Notes under the pieces: model-generated | Databases searched by the model: none | What the model was told of the DNA's origin: nothing | Seen by the model: the letters and a program-made list of their open reading frames with translations, nothing else | NCBI GenBank assembly: GCA_029931535.1 | Contig: JAQPZY010000270.1 | Coordinates: 1-64,000, forward strand | Origin: Margaritifera margaritifera | Lineage: Eukaryota; Mollusca; Bivalvia; Unionida; Margaritiferidae | Direction: 5' to 3' | DNA: 64,000 bases | Shown: positions 47,082 through 62,700 of the stretch, one piece after another | Position numbering within the stretch: the stretch's first letter is position 1 | How the letters are laid out: every line of letters starts with the position of its first letter | Program-made: the position numbers and the translations under genes

Positions 47082-50000
47082 CTTTCATTTAATAAAACTA
47101 AAGATAGGATGGTGACTTTACTTTACCTTTTCAATGTTAGATCGCTGTTGCATGCAGATTGGGCCCCATCTTCATGTATATGCCTTCCTGTCCGTGGAAT
47201 GGAATAATCCTGAAACAACACAAGCATTGGAGTACAATAACAGACTTTTTTCCAGGGGCCTTAATGGGTAAATCAGCAGTGGAAAAAGATGCAGAAGTTG
47301 AAAACCACCAACAGAGATGTAAAATGGCTTCCAATAATTCACTAGTGAATTACCGCTTAGTGCAATATTAATTCTATCCTTCTTTTGTGACGACGTTTTG
47401 TCATCGTTTTCTGAATTTGTCCTAAGTGACACAGGACGAATACTATCATTTAATAACACTAATGATAGGCTGGACACCTTTCTTTAACTTTCCAATATAA
47501 GGAAGGGTTATGCATGTATACTTTGATCCATCTACATGAATATGCCTTCCTCTCAGTAGAATGGAGTAAACATGAAACAACAAAAGCATTGGGGAACATT
47601 GCTTGTGTTGTTTCATGTTTGTTACATTCCAATGCCAAGAAGCCTTTGCATGTAGATTGGGCCACATCTACGTGAATATGCCTTCCTGTCCGTGGAATGG
47701 AATAATCCTGAAACAACACAAGCATTACAGTACAATAACAGTTTTTTTTTGCCGGGGACCTCCATGAGGAAATCAGCAGTGGAAAAAGATGCAAAAGGAT
47801 AAAATGACCAACAGAGATGTAAAACGGTTTCCAATAATTCACTAGTAAATTACCGCTTAGTACAATATTGATTTTATCTTGCTTTTGTGATGACATTTTG
47901 TCCTCCTTTTCTGCATTTGTCCAAAGTGACACAGAACGTTTACTTTCATTTAATAAAACTAAAGATAGGATGGAGACTTTACTTTACCTTTTCATTGTTA
48001 GAAGGCTTTTGCATGCAGATTGGGCCCCATCTTCATGTATATGCCTTCCTGTCCTTGGAATGGAATAATCCTGAAACAACACAAGCATTGGAGTATAATA
48101 ACAGATTTTTTCCAGGGGCCTCCATTGGGAAATAAGCAGTGGAAAAAGATGCACAAGGTGAAAACCACCAACAGAGATGTAAAATGGCTTCCAATAATTC
48201 ACTAGTAAATTACCGCTTAGTACAATATTGCTTCTATCTTGCTTTTGTGACGAGATTTTGTCATCGTTTTCTGAATTTGTCCTAAGTGACACAGGACGAA
48301 TACTTTCATTTAATAACACTAAAGATAGGCTGGACACCTTTCTTTAACTTTCCAATATAATGAAGGCTTATGCATCTATACTTGGATCCATCTGGACGAA
48401 TATGCCTTCCTCTCAGTAGAATGGAGTAAACATGAAACAACAAAAGCATTGGGGAACATTGCTTGTGTTGTTTTATGTTTGTTCCATTCCAATGCCAAGA
48501 AGGCTTTTGCATGTAGATTGGGCCACATCTACATGAATATGCCTTCCTGTCCATGGAATGGAATAATAATGAAACAACACAAGTATTGGAGTACAATAAC
48601 AGACTTTTTTCCAGGGGCCTCCATGGGAAAATCAGCAGTGGAAAAAGATGCACAAGATGAAAACCAACAACAGAGATGTAAAATGGCTTCCCATAATTCA
48701 CTAGTAAATTACCGCTTAGTACAATATTGCTACTATCTTGCTTTTGTGACGACACTTTGTCATCCTTTTCTGAATTTGTCCAAAGTGACACAGGATGTTT
48801 ACTTTCATTTAATAAAACTAAAGAAAAAATGGACACTTAACTTTACCTTTTCAATGTCAGAAGGATTTTGCATGTAGATTGCTACCCATCTTCATGTATA
48901 TTTCTTCCTGTCCATGGAATGGAATAATCCTGAAACAACACAAGCATTGGAGATCAATAAAAGAATTTTTTCCAGGGGCCTCCATGGGGAAATAAGCAGT
49001 GGAAAAAGATGCACATGGTGTAAAGCACCAACAGAGATATAAAATGGCTTCCAATAATTCGCTAGTAAATTACCGCATAGTACAATATTGCTTGTATCTT
49101 GCTTTTGTGACGACATTTTGTCATCTTATTCTGAATTTGTCCAAAGTGACACAGAACGTTTACTTTCATTTAATCAAACTTAAGATAGGCTGTAAACCTT
49201 TCTTTACCCTTCCAATGTCAGGAAGGCTTATGCATGTAGATTGGGCCCAATCTACATGAATATGCCTTCCTCTCAGTGGGATGGAATAAACATGAAACAA
49301 AAAAAACATTCGAGTGCATTGCTTCGGTTGTTTTCTGTTTGTTGCATTCCAATGTCAAGAAGGCTTCTGCATGTAGATTGGGCCAATCTATATGAATATG
49401 CCTTTCTCTCCCTGGAATGGAATAAATATGAAACAACAAAAACATTGGAGTACATTTTTCTTCAGTGATCTGCAAGGGGAAATCAGCAGTGGAAAAACAT
49501 GCACAAGGTGAAATGCACCAACAGAGATATGAAATGGCTTCCAATAATTAACTAGCAAAGTACCGCTTAGTACAATATTGCTTCTATCTTGCTTTGGTGA
49601 CGACCTTTTGTCACCATTCTCTGAATTTGTCCAAAGTGACACAGGACGTTTACTTTCATTTAATAAAACTAAAGATAGGATGGACACTTTACTTTACCTT
49701 TTCAATGTCAGAAGGCTTTTGCATGTAGATTGCTCCCCATCTTCATGTATATTTCTTGCTGTCTGTGGAATGGAATAATCCTGAAACAACACAAGCATTA
49801 GAGTACAATAACAGTTTTTTTTACCGGGGGCCTCCATGAGAAAATAAGCAGTGGAAAAAGATGCACAAGCTGAAAACGACCAACAGAGATGTAAAATGGC
49901 TTCCAATAATTCACTAGTAAATTACCGCTTAGTACAATATTGCTTCTATCTTGCTTTTGTGATGACATTTTGTCATCCTTTTCTGAATTTGTCCAAAGTG

Positions 50001-50374
50001 ACACAGGACGTTTACTTTCATTTAATAAAACTAAAGATAGGATGGAGACTTTACTTTACCTTTTCAATGTTAGAAGGCTTTTGCATGCAGATTGGGCCCC
50101 ATCTTCATGTATATGCCTTCCTGTCCGTGGAATGGAATAATCCTGAAACAACACAAGCATTGGAGTACAATAACAGATTTTTTTTCCAGGGGCCTCCATG
50201 GGGAAATCAGCAAAAAAAAAAGACGCACAAGGTGAAAACCACCAACAGAGATGTAAAATGGCTTTAAATAATTCACTAGTAAATTACCGCTTAATACAAT
50301 ATTGCTTCTATCTTGCTTTTCTGACGACATTTTGTCATCGTTTTCTGAATTTGTCCTAAGTGACACAGGACGAA

Positions 50375-52469
50375 TACTTTCATTTAATAACACTAAAGAT
50401 AGGCTGGACACCTTTCTTTAACTTTCCAATATAAGGAAGGCTTATGCATGTATACTTGGATCCATCTACATGAATATGCCTTCCTCTCAGTAGAATGGAG
50501 TAAACATGAAACAACAAAAGCATTGGGGAACATTGCTTGTGTTGTTTTATGTTTGTTCCATTCCAATGCCAAGAAGGCTTTTGCATGTAGATTGGGCCAC
50601 ATCTACATGCATATGCCTTCCTGTCCATGGAATGGAATAATCATGAAACAACACAAGTATTGGAGTACAATAACAGACTTTTTTCCAGGGGCCTCCATGG
50701 GGAAATCATCAGTGGATGTTTACTTTCATTTAATAAAACTAAAGATAAAATGGACACTTTACTTTACCTTTTCAATGTCAGAAGGATTTTGCATGTAGAT
50801 TGGTCACCATCTTCATGTATATTTCTTGCTGTCCGTGGAATGGAATAATCCTGAAACAACACAAGCATTGGAGTACAATAAAAGTTTTTTTTTCCAGGGG
50901 CCTCCATGGGTAAATAAGATGTGGAACAAGATGCACAAGGTGAAAAGAACCAACAGAGATGTAAAATGGTTTCCAATAATTCCCTAGTAAATTATTGCTT
51001 AGTACAATATTACTTCTATCTTCCTTTGTGACGACATTTTGTCATCCTTTTCTGAATTTGTTCAAGGTGACACAAGACGTTTACTTTCATTTAATAAACC
51101 TAAAGATAGGATGGACACTTTACCTTACCTTTTCAATGTCAGAAGGCTATTGCATGTAGATTGCTCCCCATCCTCATGCATATTTCTTCCTGTCCGTGGA
51201 ATGGAATAATCCTGAAACAACACAAGCATTGAAGAACAATAAAAGATTACTTTCATTTAAAAAAACTAAAGATAGGATGGAGACCTTACTTTACCTTTTC
51301 AATGTTAGAAGGCTTTTGCATGCAGATTGGGCCCAATCTTCATGTATATGCCTTCCTGTCCGTGGAATGGGATAATCCTGAAACAACACAAGCATTGGAG
51401 TACAATAACAGATTTTTTCCAGGGGCCTCCATGGGGAAATCAGCAGTAGAAAAAGATGCACAAGGTGAAAAACACCAACAGAGATGTAAAATGGCTTCCA
51501 ATAATTCACTAGTAAATTACCGCTTAGTACAATATTGCTTCTATCTTGCTTTTGTGACGACATTTTGTCATCGTTTTCTGAATTTGTCCTAAGTGACACA
51601 GGACGAATACTTTCATTTAATAACACTAAAGATAGGCTGGACACCTTTCTTTAACTTTCCAATATAAGGAAGGCTTATGCATCTATACTTGGATCCATCT
51701 ACATGAATATGCCTTCCTCTCAGTAGAATAGAGTAAACATGAAACAACAAAAGCATTGGGGAAAATTGCTTGTGTTGTTCTATGTTTGTTCCATTCCAAT
51801 GCCAAGAAGGCTTTTGCATGTAGATAGGGCCACATCTACATGTATATCCCTTCCTGTCCATGGAATGGAATAATCATGAAACAACACAACCATTGGAGAA
51901 CAATAAAAGATTTTTTTCCAGGGGAATCCAAGGGGGAAATAAGCAGTGGAAAAGGATGCACAAGGTGAAAGGCACCAACAGAGATGTAAAATGGCTTCCA
52001 ATAATTCCCTAGTAAATTACAGCTTGGCACAATTTTGCTTCTATCTTCCTTTGTGACGACATTTTGTCATCCTTTTCTGAATTTGTCCAAAGTGACACAG
52101 GACGTTTACTTTCATTTAATAAAACTAAAGATACGATGGACACCTTACTTTACCTTTTCAATGTCAGAAGTCGTTTGCATGCAGATTGGGCCCCATCTTC
52201 ATGTATATGCCTTCATGTCCGTGGAATGGAATAATCCTGAAACAACACAAGCATTGGAGTACAATAACATATTTTTTTTCCAGGGGCCTCCATGGGGAAA
52301 TCAGCAATGGAAAAAGATGCACAAGGTGAAAAGAACAGACAGAGATGTAAAATGGTTTCCAATAATTCACTAGTAAATTACCGCTTAGTACAATATTACT
52401 TCTATCTTGCTTTTGTGACGACATTTTGTCATCGTTTTCTGAATTTGTCCTAAGTGACCCGGGACGAAT
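50375..52469. repeat. Higher-order unit of about 2,095 bp
   Basis: Subunit order by landmark spacing is 347, 361, 166, 360, 499 and 362 bp. The same order (346, 360, 166, 359, 501, 362) recurs at 58454-60547, total 2,094 bp. Partial versions begin at 52470 and 54788. Confidence 0.8.
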
Positions 52470-55400
52470 ACTTTCATTTAATAAAATTAAAGATAGGCTG
52501 GACTCCTTTCTTTAACTTTCCAATATAAGGAAGTCTTATGCATGTATACTTGGATCCATCTACATGAATATGCCTTCCTCTCAGTAGAATGGAGTAAACG
52601 TGAAACAACAAAAGCATTGGGGAACATTGCTTGTGTTGTTTTATGTTTGTTCCATTGCAATGCCAAGAAGGCTTTTGCAAGTAGATTGGGCCACATCTAC
52701 ATGCATATGCCTTCCTGTCCATGGAATGGAATAATCATGAAACAACACAAGTATTGGAGTACAATAACAGACTTTTTTCCAGGGGCCTCCATGGGGAAAT
52801 CATCAGTGGATGTTTACTTTCATTTAATAAAACTAAAGATAAAATGGACACTTTACTTTACCTTTTCAATGTCAGAAGGATTATGCATGTAGATTGCTCC
52901 CCATCTTCATGTATATTTCTTCCTGTCCGTGGAATGGAATAATCCTGAAACAACACAAGCATTAGAGTACAATAAAAGATTTTTTTTCCAGGGGAGTCCA
53001 TGGGGAAATAAGATGTGGAAAAAGATGCACAAGGTGAAAAGAACCAACAGAGATGTAAAATGGTTTCCAATAATTCCTTGGTAAATTATTGCTTAGAACA
53101 ATATTACTTCTATCTTCCTTTGTGACGACATTTTGTCATCCTTTTCTGAATTTGTTCAAAGTGACACAGGACGTTTACTTTCATTTAATAAAACTAAAGA
53201 TAGGATGGACACTTTACTTTACCTTTTCAATGTCAGAAGGCTTTTGCATGTAGATTGCTCCCCATCTTCATGTATATTTCTTCCTGTCCGTGGAATGGAA
53301 TAATCCTGAAACAACACAAGCATTGAAGAACAATAAAAGAATTCTTTCATTTAATAAAACTAAAGATAGGATGGTGACTTTACTTTACCTTTTCAATGTT
53401 AGATCGCTGTTGCATGCAGATTGGGCCCCATCTTCATGTATATGCCTTCCTGTCCGTGGAATGGAATAATCCTGAAACAACACAAGCATTGGAGTACAAT
53501 AACAGACTTTTTTCCAGGGGCCTCCATGGGAAAATCAGCAGTGGAAAAAGATTCACAAGGTGAAAACCAACAACAGAGATGTAAAATGGCTTCAAATAAT
53601 TCACTAGTAAATTACCGCTTAGTACAATATTGCACCTATCTTGCTTTTGTGACAACATTTTGTCATCCTTTTCTGAATTTGTCCAAAGTGACACAGGATG
53701 TTTACTTTCATTTAATAAAACTAAAGATAAAATGGACACTTTACTTTACCTTTTCAATGTCAGAAGGATTTTGCATGTGGATTGGTCCCCATCTTCATGT
53801 ATATTTCTTCCTGTCCGTGGAATGGAATAATCCTGAAACAACACAAGCATTGGAGTACAATAAAAGATTTTTTTTAAAGGGGACTCCATGGGGAAATAAG
53901 ATGTGGAAAAAGATGCACAAGGTGAAAAGAACCAACAGAGATGTAAAATGGTTTCCAATAATTCCCTAGTAAATTACCGCTTAGTACAATATTACTTCTA
54001 TCTTCCTTTGTGACGACATTTTGTCATCCTTTTCTGAATTTGTTCAAAGTGACTCAGGACGTTTACTTTCATTTAATAAAACTAAAGATAGGATGGACGC
54101 TTCACTTTACCTTTTCAATGTCAGAAGGCTTTTGCATGTAGATTGCTCCCCATCTTCATGTATATTTCTTCCTGTCCGTGGAATGGAATAATCCTGAAAC
54201 AACACCAGCATTGGAGAACAATAAAAGATTTTTTTCCAGGGGAATCCAAGGGGGAAATAAGCAGTGGAAAAAGATGCACAAGGTGAAAAGCACCAACAGA
54301 GATGTAAAATGGCTTCCAATAATTCCCTAGTAAATTACAGCTTAGTACAGTTTTGCTTCTATCTTCCTTTGTGACGACATTTTGTCATCCTTTTCTGAAT
54401 TTGTCCAAAGTGACACAGGACGTTTACTTTCATTTAATAAAACTAAAGATACGATGGACACTTTACTTTACCTTTTCAATGTCAGAAGGCTTTTGCATGC
54501 AGATTGGGCCCCATCTTCATGTATATGCCTTTATGTCCGTGGAATGGAATAATCCTGAAACAACACAAGCATTGGAGTACAATAACAGATTTTTTTTCCA
54601 GGGGCCTCCATGGGGAAATCAGCAATGGAAAAAGATGCACAAGGTGAAAAGAACAGACAGAGATGTAAAATGGCTTCCAATAATTCACTAGTAAATTACC
54701 GCTTAGTACAATATTGCTTCTATCTTGCTTTTCTGACGACATTTTGTCATCTTTTTCTGAATTTGTCCTAAGTGACACAGGACGAATACTTTCATTTAAT
54801 AACACTAAAGATAGGCTGGACACCTTTCTTTAACTTTCCAATGTAAGGAAGGCTTATGCATGTATACTTGGATCCATTTACATGAATATGCCTTCCTCTC
54901 AGTAGAATGGAGTAAACGTGAAACAACAAAAGCATTGGGGAACATTGCTTGTGTTGTTTTATGTTTGTTCCATTGCAATGCCAAGAAGGCTTTTGCAAGT
55001 AGATTGGGCCACATCTACATGCATATGCCTTCCTGTCCATGGAATGGAATAATCATGAAACAACACAAGTATTGGAGTACAATAACAGACTTTTTTCCAG
55101 GGGCCTCCATGGGGAAATCATCAGTGGATGTTTACTTTCATTTAATAAAACTAAAGATAAAATGGACACTTTACTTTACCTTTTCAATGTCAGAAGGATT
55201 TTGCATGTAGATTGGTCCCCATCTTCATGTATATTTCTTGCTGTCCGTGGAATGGAATAATCCTGAAACAACACAAGCATTGGAGTACAATAAAAGTTTT
55301 TTTTTCCAGGGGCCTCCATGGGTAAATAAGATGTGGAACAAGATGCACAAGGTGAAAAGAACCAACAGAGATGTAAAATGGTTTCCAATAATTCCCTAGT

Positions 55401-56561
55401 AAATTATTGCTTAGTACAATATTACTTCTATCTTCCTTTGTGACGACATTTTGTCATCCTTTTCTGAATTTGTTCAAAGTGACACAGGACGTTTACTTTC
55501 ATTTAATAAAACTAAAGATAGGATGGACACTTTACTTTACCTTTTCAATGTCAGAAGGCTTTTGCATGTAGATTGCTCCCCATCTTCATGTATATTTCTT
55601 CCTGTCCGTGGAATGGAATAATCCTGAAACAACACAAGCATTGGAGAACAATAAAAGATTACTTTCATTTAATAAAACTAAAGATAGGATGGAGACTTTA
55701 CTTTACCTTTTCAATGTTAGAAGGCTTTTGCATGCAGATTGGGCCCCATCTTCATGTATATGCCTTCCTGTCCGTGGAATGGAATAATCCTGAAACAACA
55801 CAAGCATTGGAGTACAATAACAGATTTTTTCCAGGGGACTCCATGGGGAAATAAGCAGTGGAAAAAGATGCACAAGGTGAAAACCACCAACAGGGATGTA
55901 AAATGGCTTCCAATAATTCACTAGTAAATTACCGCTTAGTACAATATTGCTTCCATCTTGCTTTTGTGACGACATTTTGTCATCGTTTTCTGAATTTGTC
56001 CTAAGTGACACAGGACGAATACTTTCATTTAATAACACTAAAGATAGGCTGGACACCTTTCTTTAACTTTCCAATATAAGGAAGGTTTATGCATGTATAC
56101 TTGGATCCATCTACATGAATATGCCTTCCTCTCAGTAGAATGGAGTAAACATGAAACAACAAAAGCATTGGGGAACATTGCTTGTGTTGTTTTATGTTTG
56201 TTCCATTCCAATGCCAAGAAGGCTTTTGCATGTAGATTGGGCCACATCTACATGAATATGCCTTCCTGTCCATGGAATGGAATAATCATGAAACAACACA
56301 AGTATTGGAGTACAATAACAGACTTTGTTCCAGGGGCCTCCATGGGGAAATCAGCAGTGGAAAAAGATGCACAAGGTGAAAACCAACAACAGAGATGTAA
56401 AATGGCTTCCAATAATTCACCAGTAAATTACCGCTTAGTACAATATTGCTACTATCTTGCTTTTGTGACGACATCTTGTCATCCATTTCTGAATTTGTCC
56501 AAAGTGACACAGGATGTTTACTTTCATTTAATAAAACTAAAGATAAAATGGACACTTTACT

Positions 56562-57986
56562 TTACCTTTTCAATGTCAGAAGGATTTTGCATGTAGATTG
56601 CTCCCCATCTTCATGTATATTTCTTCCTGTCCGTGGAATGGAATAATCCTGAAACAACACAAGCATTGGAGTACAATAAAAGATTTTTTTTCCAGGGGCC
56701 TCCATGGGGAAATAAGATGTGGAAAAAGATGCACAAGGTGAAAAGAACCAACAGAGATGTAAAATGGTTTCCAATAATTCCCTAGTAAATTACCGCTTAG
56801 TACAATATTACTTCTATCATCCTTTGTGACGACATTTTGTCATCCTTTTCTGAATTTGTTCAAAGTGACACAGGACGTTTACTTTCATTTAATAAAACTA
56901 AAGATAGGATGGACACTTTACTTTACCTTTGCAATGTCAGAAGGCTTTTGCATGTAGATTGCTCCCCATCTTCATGTATATTTCTTCCTGTCCGTGGAAT
57001 GGAATAATCCTGAAACAACACAAGCATTGGAGAACAATAAAAGATTTTTTTCCAGCGGCCTCCATGGGGAAATCAGCAGTGGAAAAAGATGCACAAGGTG
57101 AAAAGCACCAACAGAGATATAAAATGGCTTCCAATAATTCGCTAGTAAATTACCGCATAGTACAATATTGCTTGTATCTTGCTTTTGTGACGACATTTTG
57201 TCATCTTATTCTGAATTTGTCCAAAGTGACACAGGACGTTTACTTTCATTTAATAAAACTTAAGATAGGCTGTAAACCTTTCTTTACCTTTCCAATGTCA
57301 GGAAGGCTTATGCATGTAGATTGGGCCCAATCTACATGAATATGCCTTCCTCTCAGTGGGATGGAATAAACATGAAACAAAAAAAGCATTCGAGTGCATT
57401 GCTTCGGTTGTTTTCTGTTTGTTGCATTCCAATGTCAAGAAGGCTTCTGCATGTAGATTGGGCCAATCTATATGAATATGCCTTTCTCTCCCTGGAATGG
57501 AATAAATATGAAACAACAAAAACATTGGAGTACATTTTTCTTCAGTGATCTGCATGGGGAAATCAGCAGTGGAAAAACATGCACAAGGTGAAATGCACCA
57601 ACAGAGATATGAAATGGCTTCCAATAATTAACTAGCAAATTACCGCTTAGTACAATATTGCTTCTATCTTGCTTTGGTGAAGACCTTTTGTCACCGTTCT
57701 CTGAATTTGTCCAAAGTGACCCAGGACGTTTACTTTCATTTAATAAAACTAAAGATAGGATGGACACCTTACTTTACCTTTTCAATGTCAGAAGGCTTTT
57801 GCATATAGATTGGGCCCCATCTTCATGTATATTTCTAGCTGTCCGTGGAATGGAATAATCCTGAAACAACACAAGCATTAGAGTACAATAACAGATTTTT
57901 TTGCCGGCGGCCTCCATGAGGAAATCAGCAGTGGAAAAAGATGCACAAGGTGAAAACGACCAACAGAGATGTAAAATGGCTTCCAA
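56562..57986. repeat. Block repeated unchanged at +4,374 bp (60936-62360)
   Basis: Open frames on both strands inside this block are identical or nearly so to those at 60936-62360. Examples are 56929-57339 against 61303-61713 and 57774-57986 against 62148-62360. The start of the block also recurs at +6,973 bp (63535 on). Confidence 0.88.
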
Positions 57987-59367
57987 TAATTCCCTAGTAA
58001 ATTACCGCTTAGTACAATATTGCTTCTATCTTCCTTTGTGACGACATTTTGTCATCCTTTTCTGAATTTGTCCAAAGTGACACAGGACGTTTACTTTCAT
58101 TTAATAAAACTAAAGATACGATGGACACCTTACTTTACCTTTTCAATGTCAGAAGGCTTTTGCATGCAGATTGGGCCCCATCTTCATCTATATGCCTTCA
58201 TGTCCGTGGAATGGAATAATCCTGAAACAACACAAGCATTGGAGTACAATAACAGATTTTTTTCCAGGGGCCTCCATGGGGAAATCAGCAATGGAAAAAG
58301 ATGCACAAGGTGAAAAGAACAGACAGAGATGTAAAATGGTTTCCAATATTTCACTAGTAAATTACCGCTTAGTACAATATTGCTTCTATCTTGCTTTTGT
58401 GACGACATTTTGTCATCGTTTTCTGAATTTGTCCTAAGTGACACAGGACGAATACTTTCATTTAATAACACTAAAGATAGGCTGGACACCTTTCTTTAAC
58501 TTTCCAATATAAGGAAGGCTTATGCATGTATACTTGGATCCATCTACATGAATATGCCTTCCTCTCAGTAGAATGGAGTAAACATGAAACAACAAAAGCA
58601 TTGGGGAACATTGCTTGTGTTGTTTTATGTTTGTTCCATTCCAATGCAAAGAAGGCTTTTGCATGTAGATTGGGCCACATCTACATGAATATGCCTTCCT
58701 GTCCATGGAATGGAATAATCATGAAACAACACAAGTATTGGAGTACAATAACAGACTTTTTTCCAGGGGCCTCCATGGGGAAATCAGCAGTGGATGTTTA
58801 CCTTGATTTAATAAAACTAAAGATAAAATGGACACTTTACTTTACCTTTTCAATGTCAGAAGGATTTTGCATGTAGATTGGTCCCCATCTTCATGTATAT
58901 TTCTTCCTGTCCGTGGAATGGAATAATCCTGAAACAACACAAGCATTGGAGTACAATAAAAGATTTTTTTCCAGGGGCCTCCATGGGGAAATAAGATGTG
59001 GAAAAAGATGCACAAGGTGAAAAGAACCAACAGAGATGTAAAATGGTTTCCAATAATTCCCTAGTAAATTACCGCTTAGTACAATATTACTTCTAACTTC
59101 CTTTGTGACGACATTTTGTCATCCTTTTCTGAATTTGTTCAAAGTGACACAGGACGTTTACTTTCATTTAATAAAACTAAAGATAGGATGGACACTTTAC
59201 TTTACCTTTTCAATGTCAGAAGGCTTTTGCATGTAGATTGCTCCCCATCTTCATGTATATTTCTTCCTCTCCGTGGAATGGAATAATCCTGAAACAACAC
59301 AAGCATTGGAGAACAATAAAAGATTACTTTCATTTAATAAAACTAAAGATAGGATGGAGACTTTACT

Positions 59368-59721
59368 TTACCTTTTCAATGTTAGAAGGCTTTTGCATGC
59401 AGATTGGGCCCCATCTTCATGTATATGCCTTCCTGTCCGTGGAATGGAATAATCCTGAAACAACACAAGCATTGGAGTACAATAACAGATTTTTTCCAGG
59501 GGACTCCATGGGGAAATAAGCAGTGGAAAAAGATGCACAAGGTGAAAACCACCAACAGGGATGTAAAATGGCTTCCAATAATTCACTAGTAAATTACCGC
59601 TTAGTACAATATTGCTTCCATCTTGCTTTTGTGACGACATTTTGTCATCGTTTTCTGAATTTGTCCTAAGTGACACAGGACGAATACTTTCATTTAATAA
59701 CACTAAAGATAGGCTGGACAC
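59368..59721. repeat. Block present three times (55703, 59368, 62676)
   Basis: The 354-bp interval encodes the same 117-codon minus-strand frame at 55703-56056, 59368-59721 and 62676-63029. Offsets are 3,665 and 3,308 bp, summing to 6,973 bp. Confidence 0.88.
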
Positions 59722-62700
59722 CTTTCTTTAACTTTCCAATATAAGGAAGGCTTATGCATGTATACTTGGATCCATCTACATGAATATGCCTTCCTCTCAG
59801 TAGAATGGAGTAAACATGAAACAACAAAAGCATTGGGGAACATTGCTTGTGTTGTTTTATGTTTGTTCCATTCCAATGCCAAGAAGGCTTTTGCATGTAG
59901 ATTGGGCCACATCTACATGAATATGCCTTCCTGTCCGTGGAATGGAATAATCCTGAAACAACACAAGCATTGGCGAACAATAAAAGATTTTTTTTCCAGG
60001 GGCCTCCAAGGGGGAAATAAGCAGTGGAAAAAGATGCACAAGGTGAAAAGCACCAACAGAGATGTAAAATGGTTTAAAATAATTCCCAAGTAAATTACCG
60101 CTTAGTACAATATTGCTTCTATCTTCCTTTGTGACGACATTTTGTCATCCTTTTCTGAATTTCTCCAAAGTGACACAGGACGTTTACTTTCATTTAATAA
60201 AACTAAAGATACGATGGACACCTTACTTTACCTTTTCAATGTTAGAAGGCTTTTGCATGCAGATTGGGCCCCATCTTCATCTATATGCCTTCATGTCCGT
60301 GGAATGGAATAATCCTGAAACAACACAAGCATTGGAGTACAATAACAGATTTTTTTTCAAGGGGCCTCCATGGGGAAATCAGCAATGGAAAAAGATGCAC
60401 AAGCTGAAAAGAACAGACAGAGATGTAAAATGGTTTAAAATAATTCACTAGTAAATTACCGCTTAGTACAATATTGCTTCTATCTTGCTTTTGTGACGAC
60501 ATTTTGTCATCGTTTTCTGAATTTGTCCTAAGTGACACAGGATGAATACTTTCATTTAATAACACTAAAGATAGGCTGGACACCTTTCTTTAACTTTCCA
60601 ATATAAGGAAGGCTTATGCATGTATACTTGGATCCATCTACATGAATATGCCTTCCTCTCAGTAGAATGGAGTAAACATGAAACAACAAAAGCATTGGGG
60701 AACATTGCTTGTGTTGTTTTATGTTTGTTCCATTCCAATGCAAAGAAGGCTTTTGCATGTAGATTGGGCCACATCTACATGAATATGCCTTCCTGTCCAT
60801 GGAATGGAATAATCATGAAACAACACAAGTATTGGAGTACAATAACAGACTTTTTTCCAGGGGCCTCCATGGGGAAATCAGCAGTGGATGTTTACCTTGA
60901 TTTAATAAAACTAAAGATAAAATGGACACTTTACTTTACCTTTTCAATGTCAGAAGGATTTTGCATGTAGATTGCTCCCCATCTTCATGTATATTTCTTC
61001 CTGTCCGTGGAATGGAATAATCCTGAAACAACACAAGCATTGGAGTACAATAAAAGATTTTTTTTCCAGGGGCCTCCATGGGGAAATAAGATGTGGAAAA
61101 AGATGCACAAGGTGAAAAGAACCAACAGAGATGTAAAATGGTTTCCAATAATTCCCTAGTAAATTACCGCTTAGTACAATATTACTTCTATCATCCTTTG
61201 TGACGACATTTTGTCATCCTTTTCTGAATTTGTTCAAAGTGACACAGGACGTTTACTTTCATTTAATAAAACTAAAGATAGGATGGACACTTTACTTTAC
61301 CTTTGCAATGTCAGAAGGCTTTTGCATGTAGATTGCTCCCCATCTTCATGTATATTTCTTCCTGTCCGTGGAATGGAATAATCCTGAAACAACACAAGCA
61401 TTGGAGAACAATAAAAGATTTTTTTCCAGCGGCCTCCATGGGGAAATCAGCAGTGGAAAAAGATGCACAAGGTGAAAAGCACCAACAGAGATATAAAATG
61501 GCTTCCAATAATTCGCTAGTAAATTACCGCATAGTACAATATTGCTTGTATCTTGCTTTTGTGACGACATTTTGTCATCTTATTCTGAATTTGTCCAAAG
61601 TGACACAGGACGTTTACTTTCATTTAATAAAACTTAAGATAGGCTGTAAACCTTTCTTTACCTTTCCAATGTCAGGAAGGCTTATGCATGTAGATTGGGC
61701 CCAATCTACATGAATATGCCTTCCTCTCAGTGGGATGGAATAAACATGAAACAAAAAAAGCATTCGAGTGCATTGCTTCGGTTGTTTTCTGTTTGTTGCA
61801 TTCCAATGTCAAGAAGGCTTCTGCATGTAGATTGGGCCAATCTATATGAATATGCCTTTCTCTCCCTGGAATGGAATAAATATGAAACAACAAAAACATT
61901 GGAGTACATTTTTCTTCAGTGATCTGCATGGGGAAATCAGCAGTGGAAAAACATGCACAAGGTGAAATGCACCAACAGAGATATGAAATGGCTTCCAATA
62001 ATTAACTAGCAAATTACCGCTTAGTACAATATTGCTTCTATCTTGCTTTGGTGAAGACCTTTTGTCACCGTTCTCTGAATTTGTCCAAAGTGACACAGGA
62101 CGTTTACTTTCATTTAATAAAACTAAAGATAGGATGGACACCTTACTTTACCTTTTCAATGTCAGAAGGCTTTTGCATATAGATTGGGCCCCATCTTCAT
62201 GTATATTTCTAGCTGTCCGTGGAATGGAATAATCCTGAAACAACACAAGCATTAGAGTACAATAACAGATTTTTTTGCCGGCGGCCTCCATGAGGAAATC
62301 AGCAGTGGAAAAAGATGCACAAGGTGAAAACGACCAACAGAGATGTAAAATGGCTTCCAATAATTCACTAGTAAATTACCGCTTAGTACAATATTGCTTC
62401 TATCTTGCTTTTGTGACGACATTTTGTCATCCTTTTCTGAATTTGTCCAAAGTGACACAGGACGTTTACTTTCATTTAATAAAACTAAAGATAGGATGGA
62501 CACTTTACTTTACCTTTTCAATGTCAGAAGGCTTTTGCATGTAGATTGCTCCCCATCTTCATGTATATTTCTTCCTCTCCGTGGAATGGAATAATCCTGA
62601 AACAACACAAGCATTGGAGAACAATAAAAGATTACTTTCATTTAATAAAACTAAAGATAGGATGGAGACTTTACTTTACCTTTTCAATGTTAGAAGGCTT

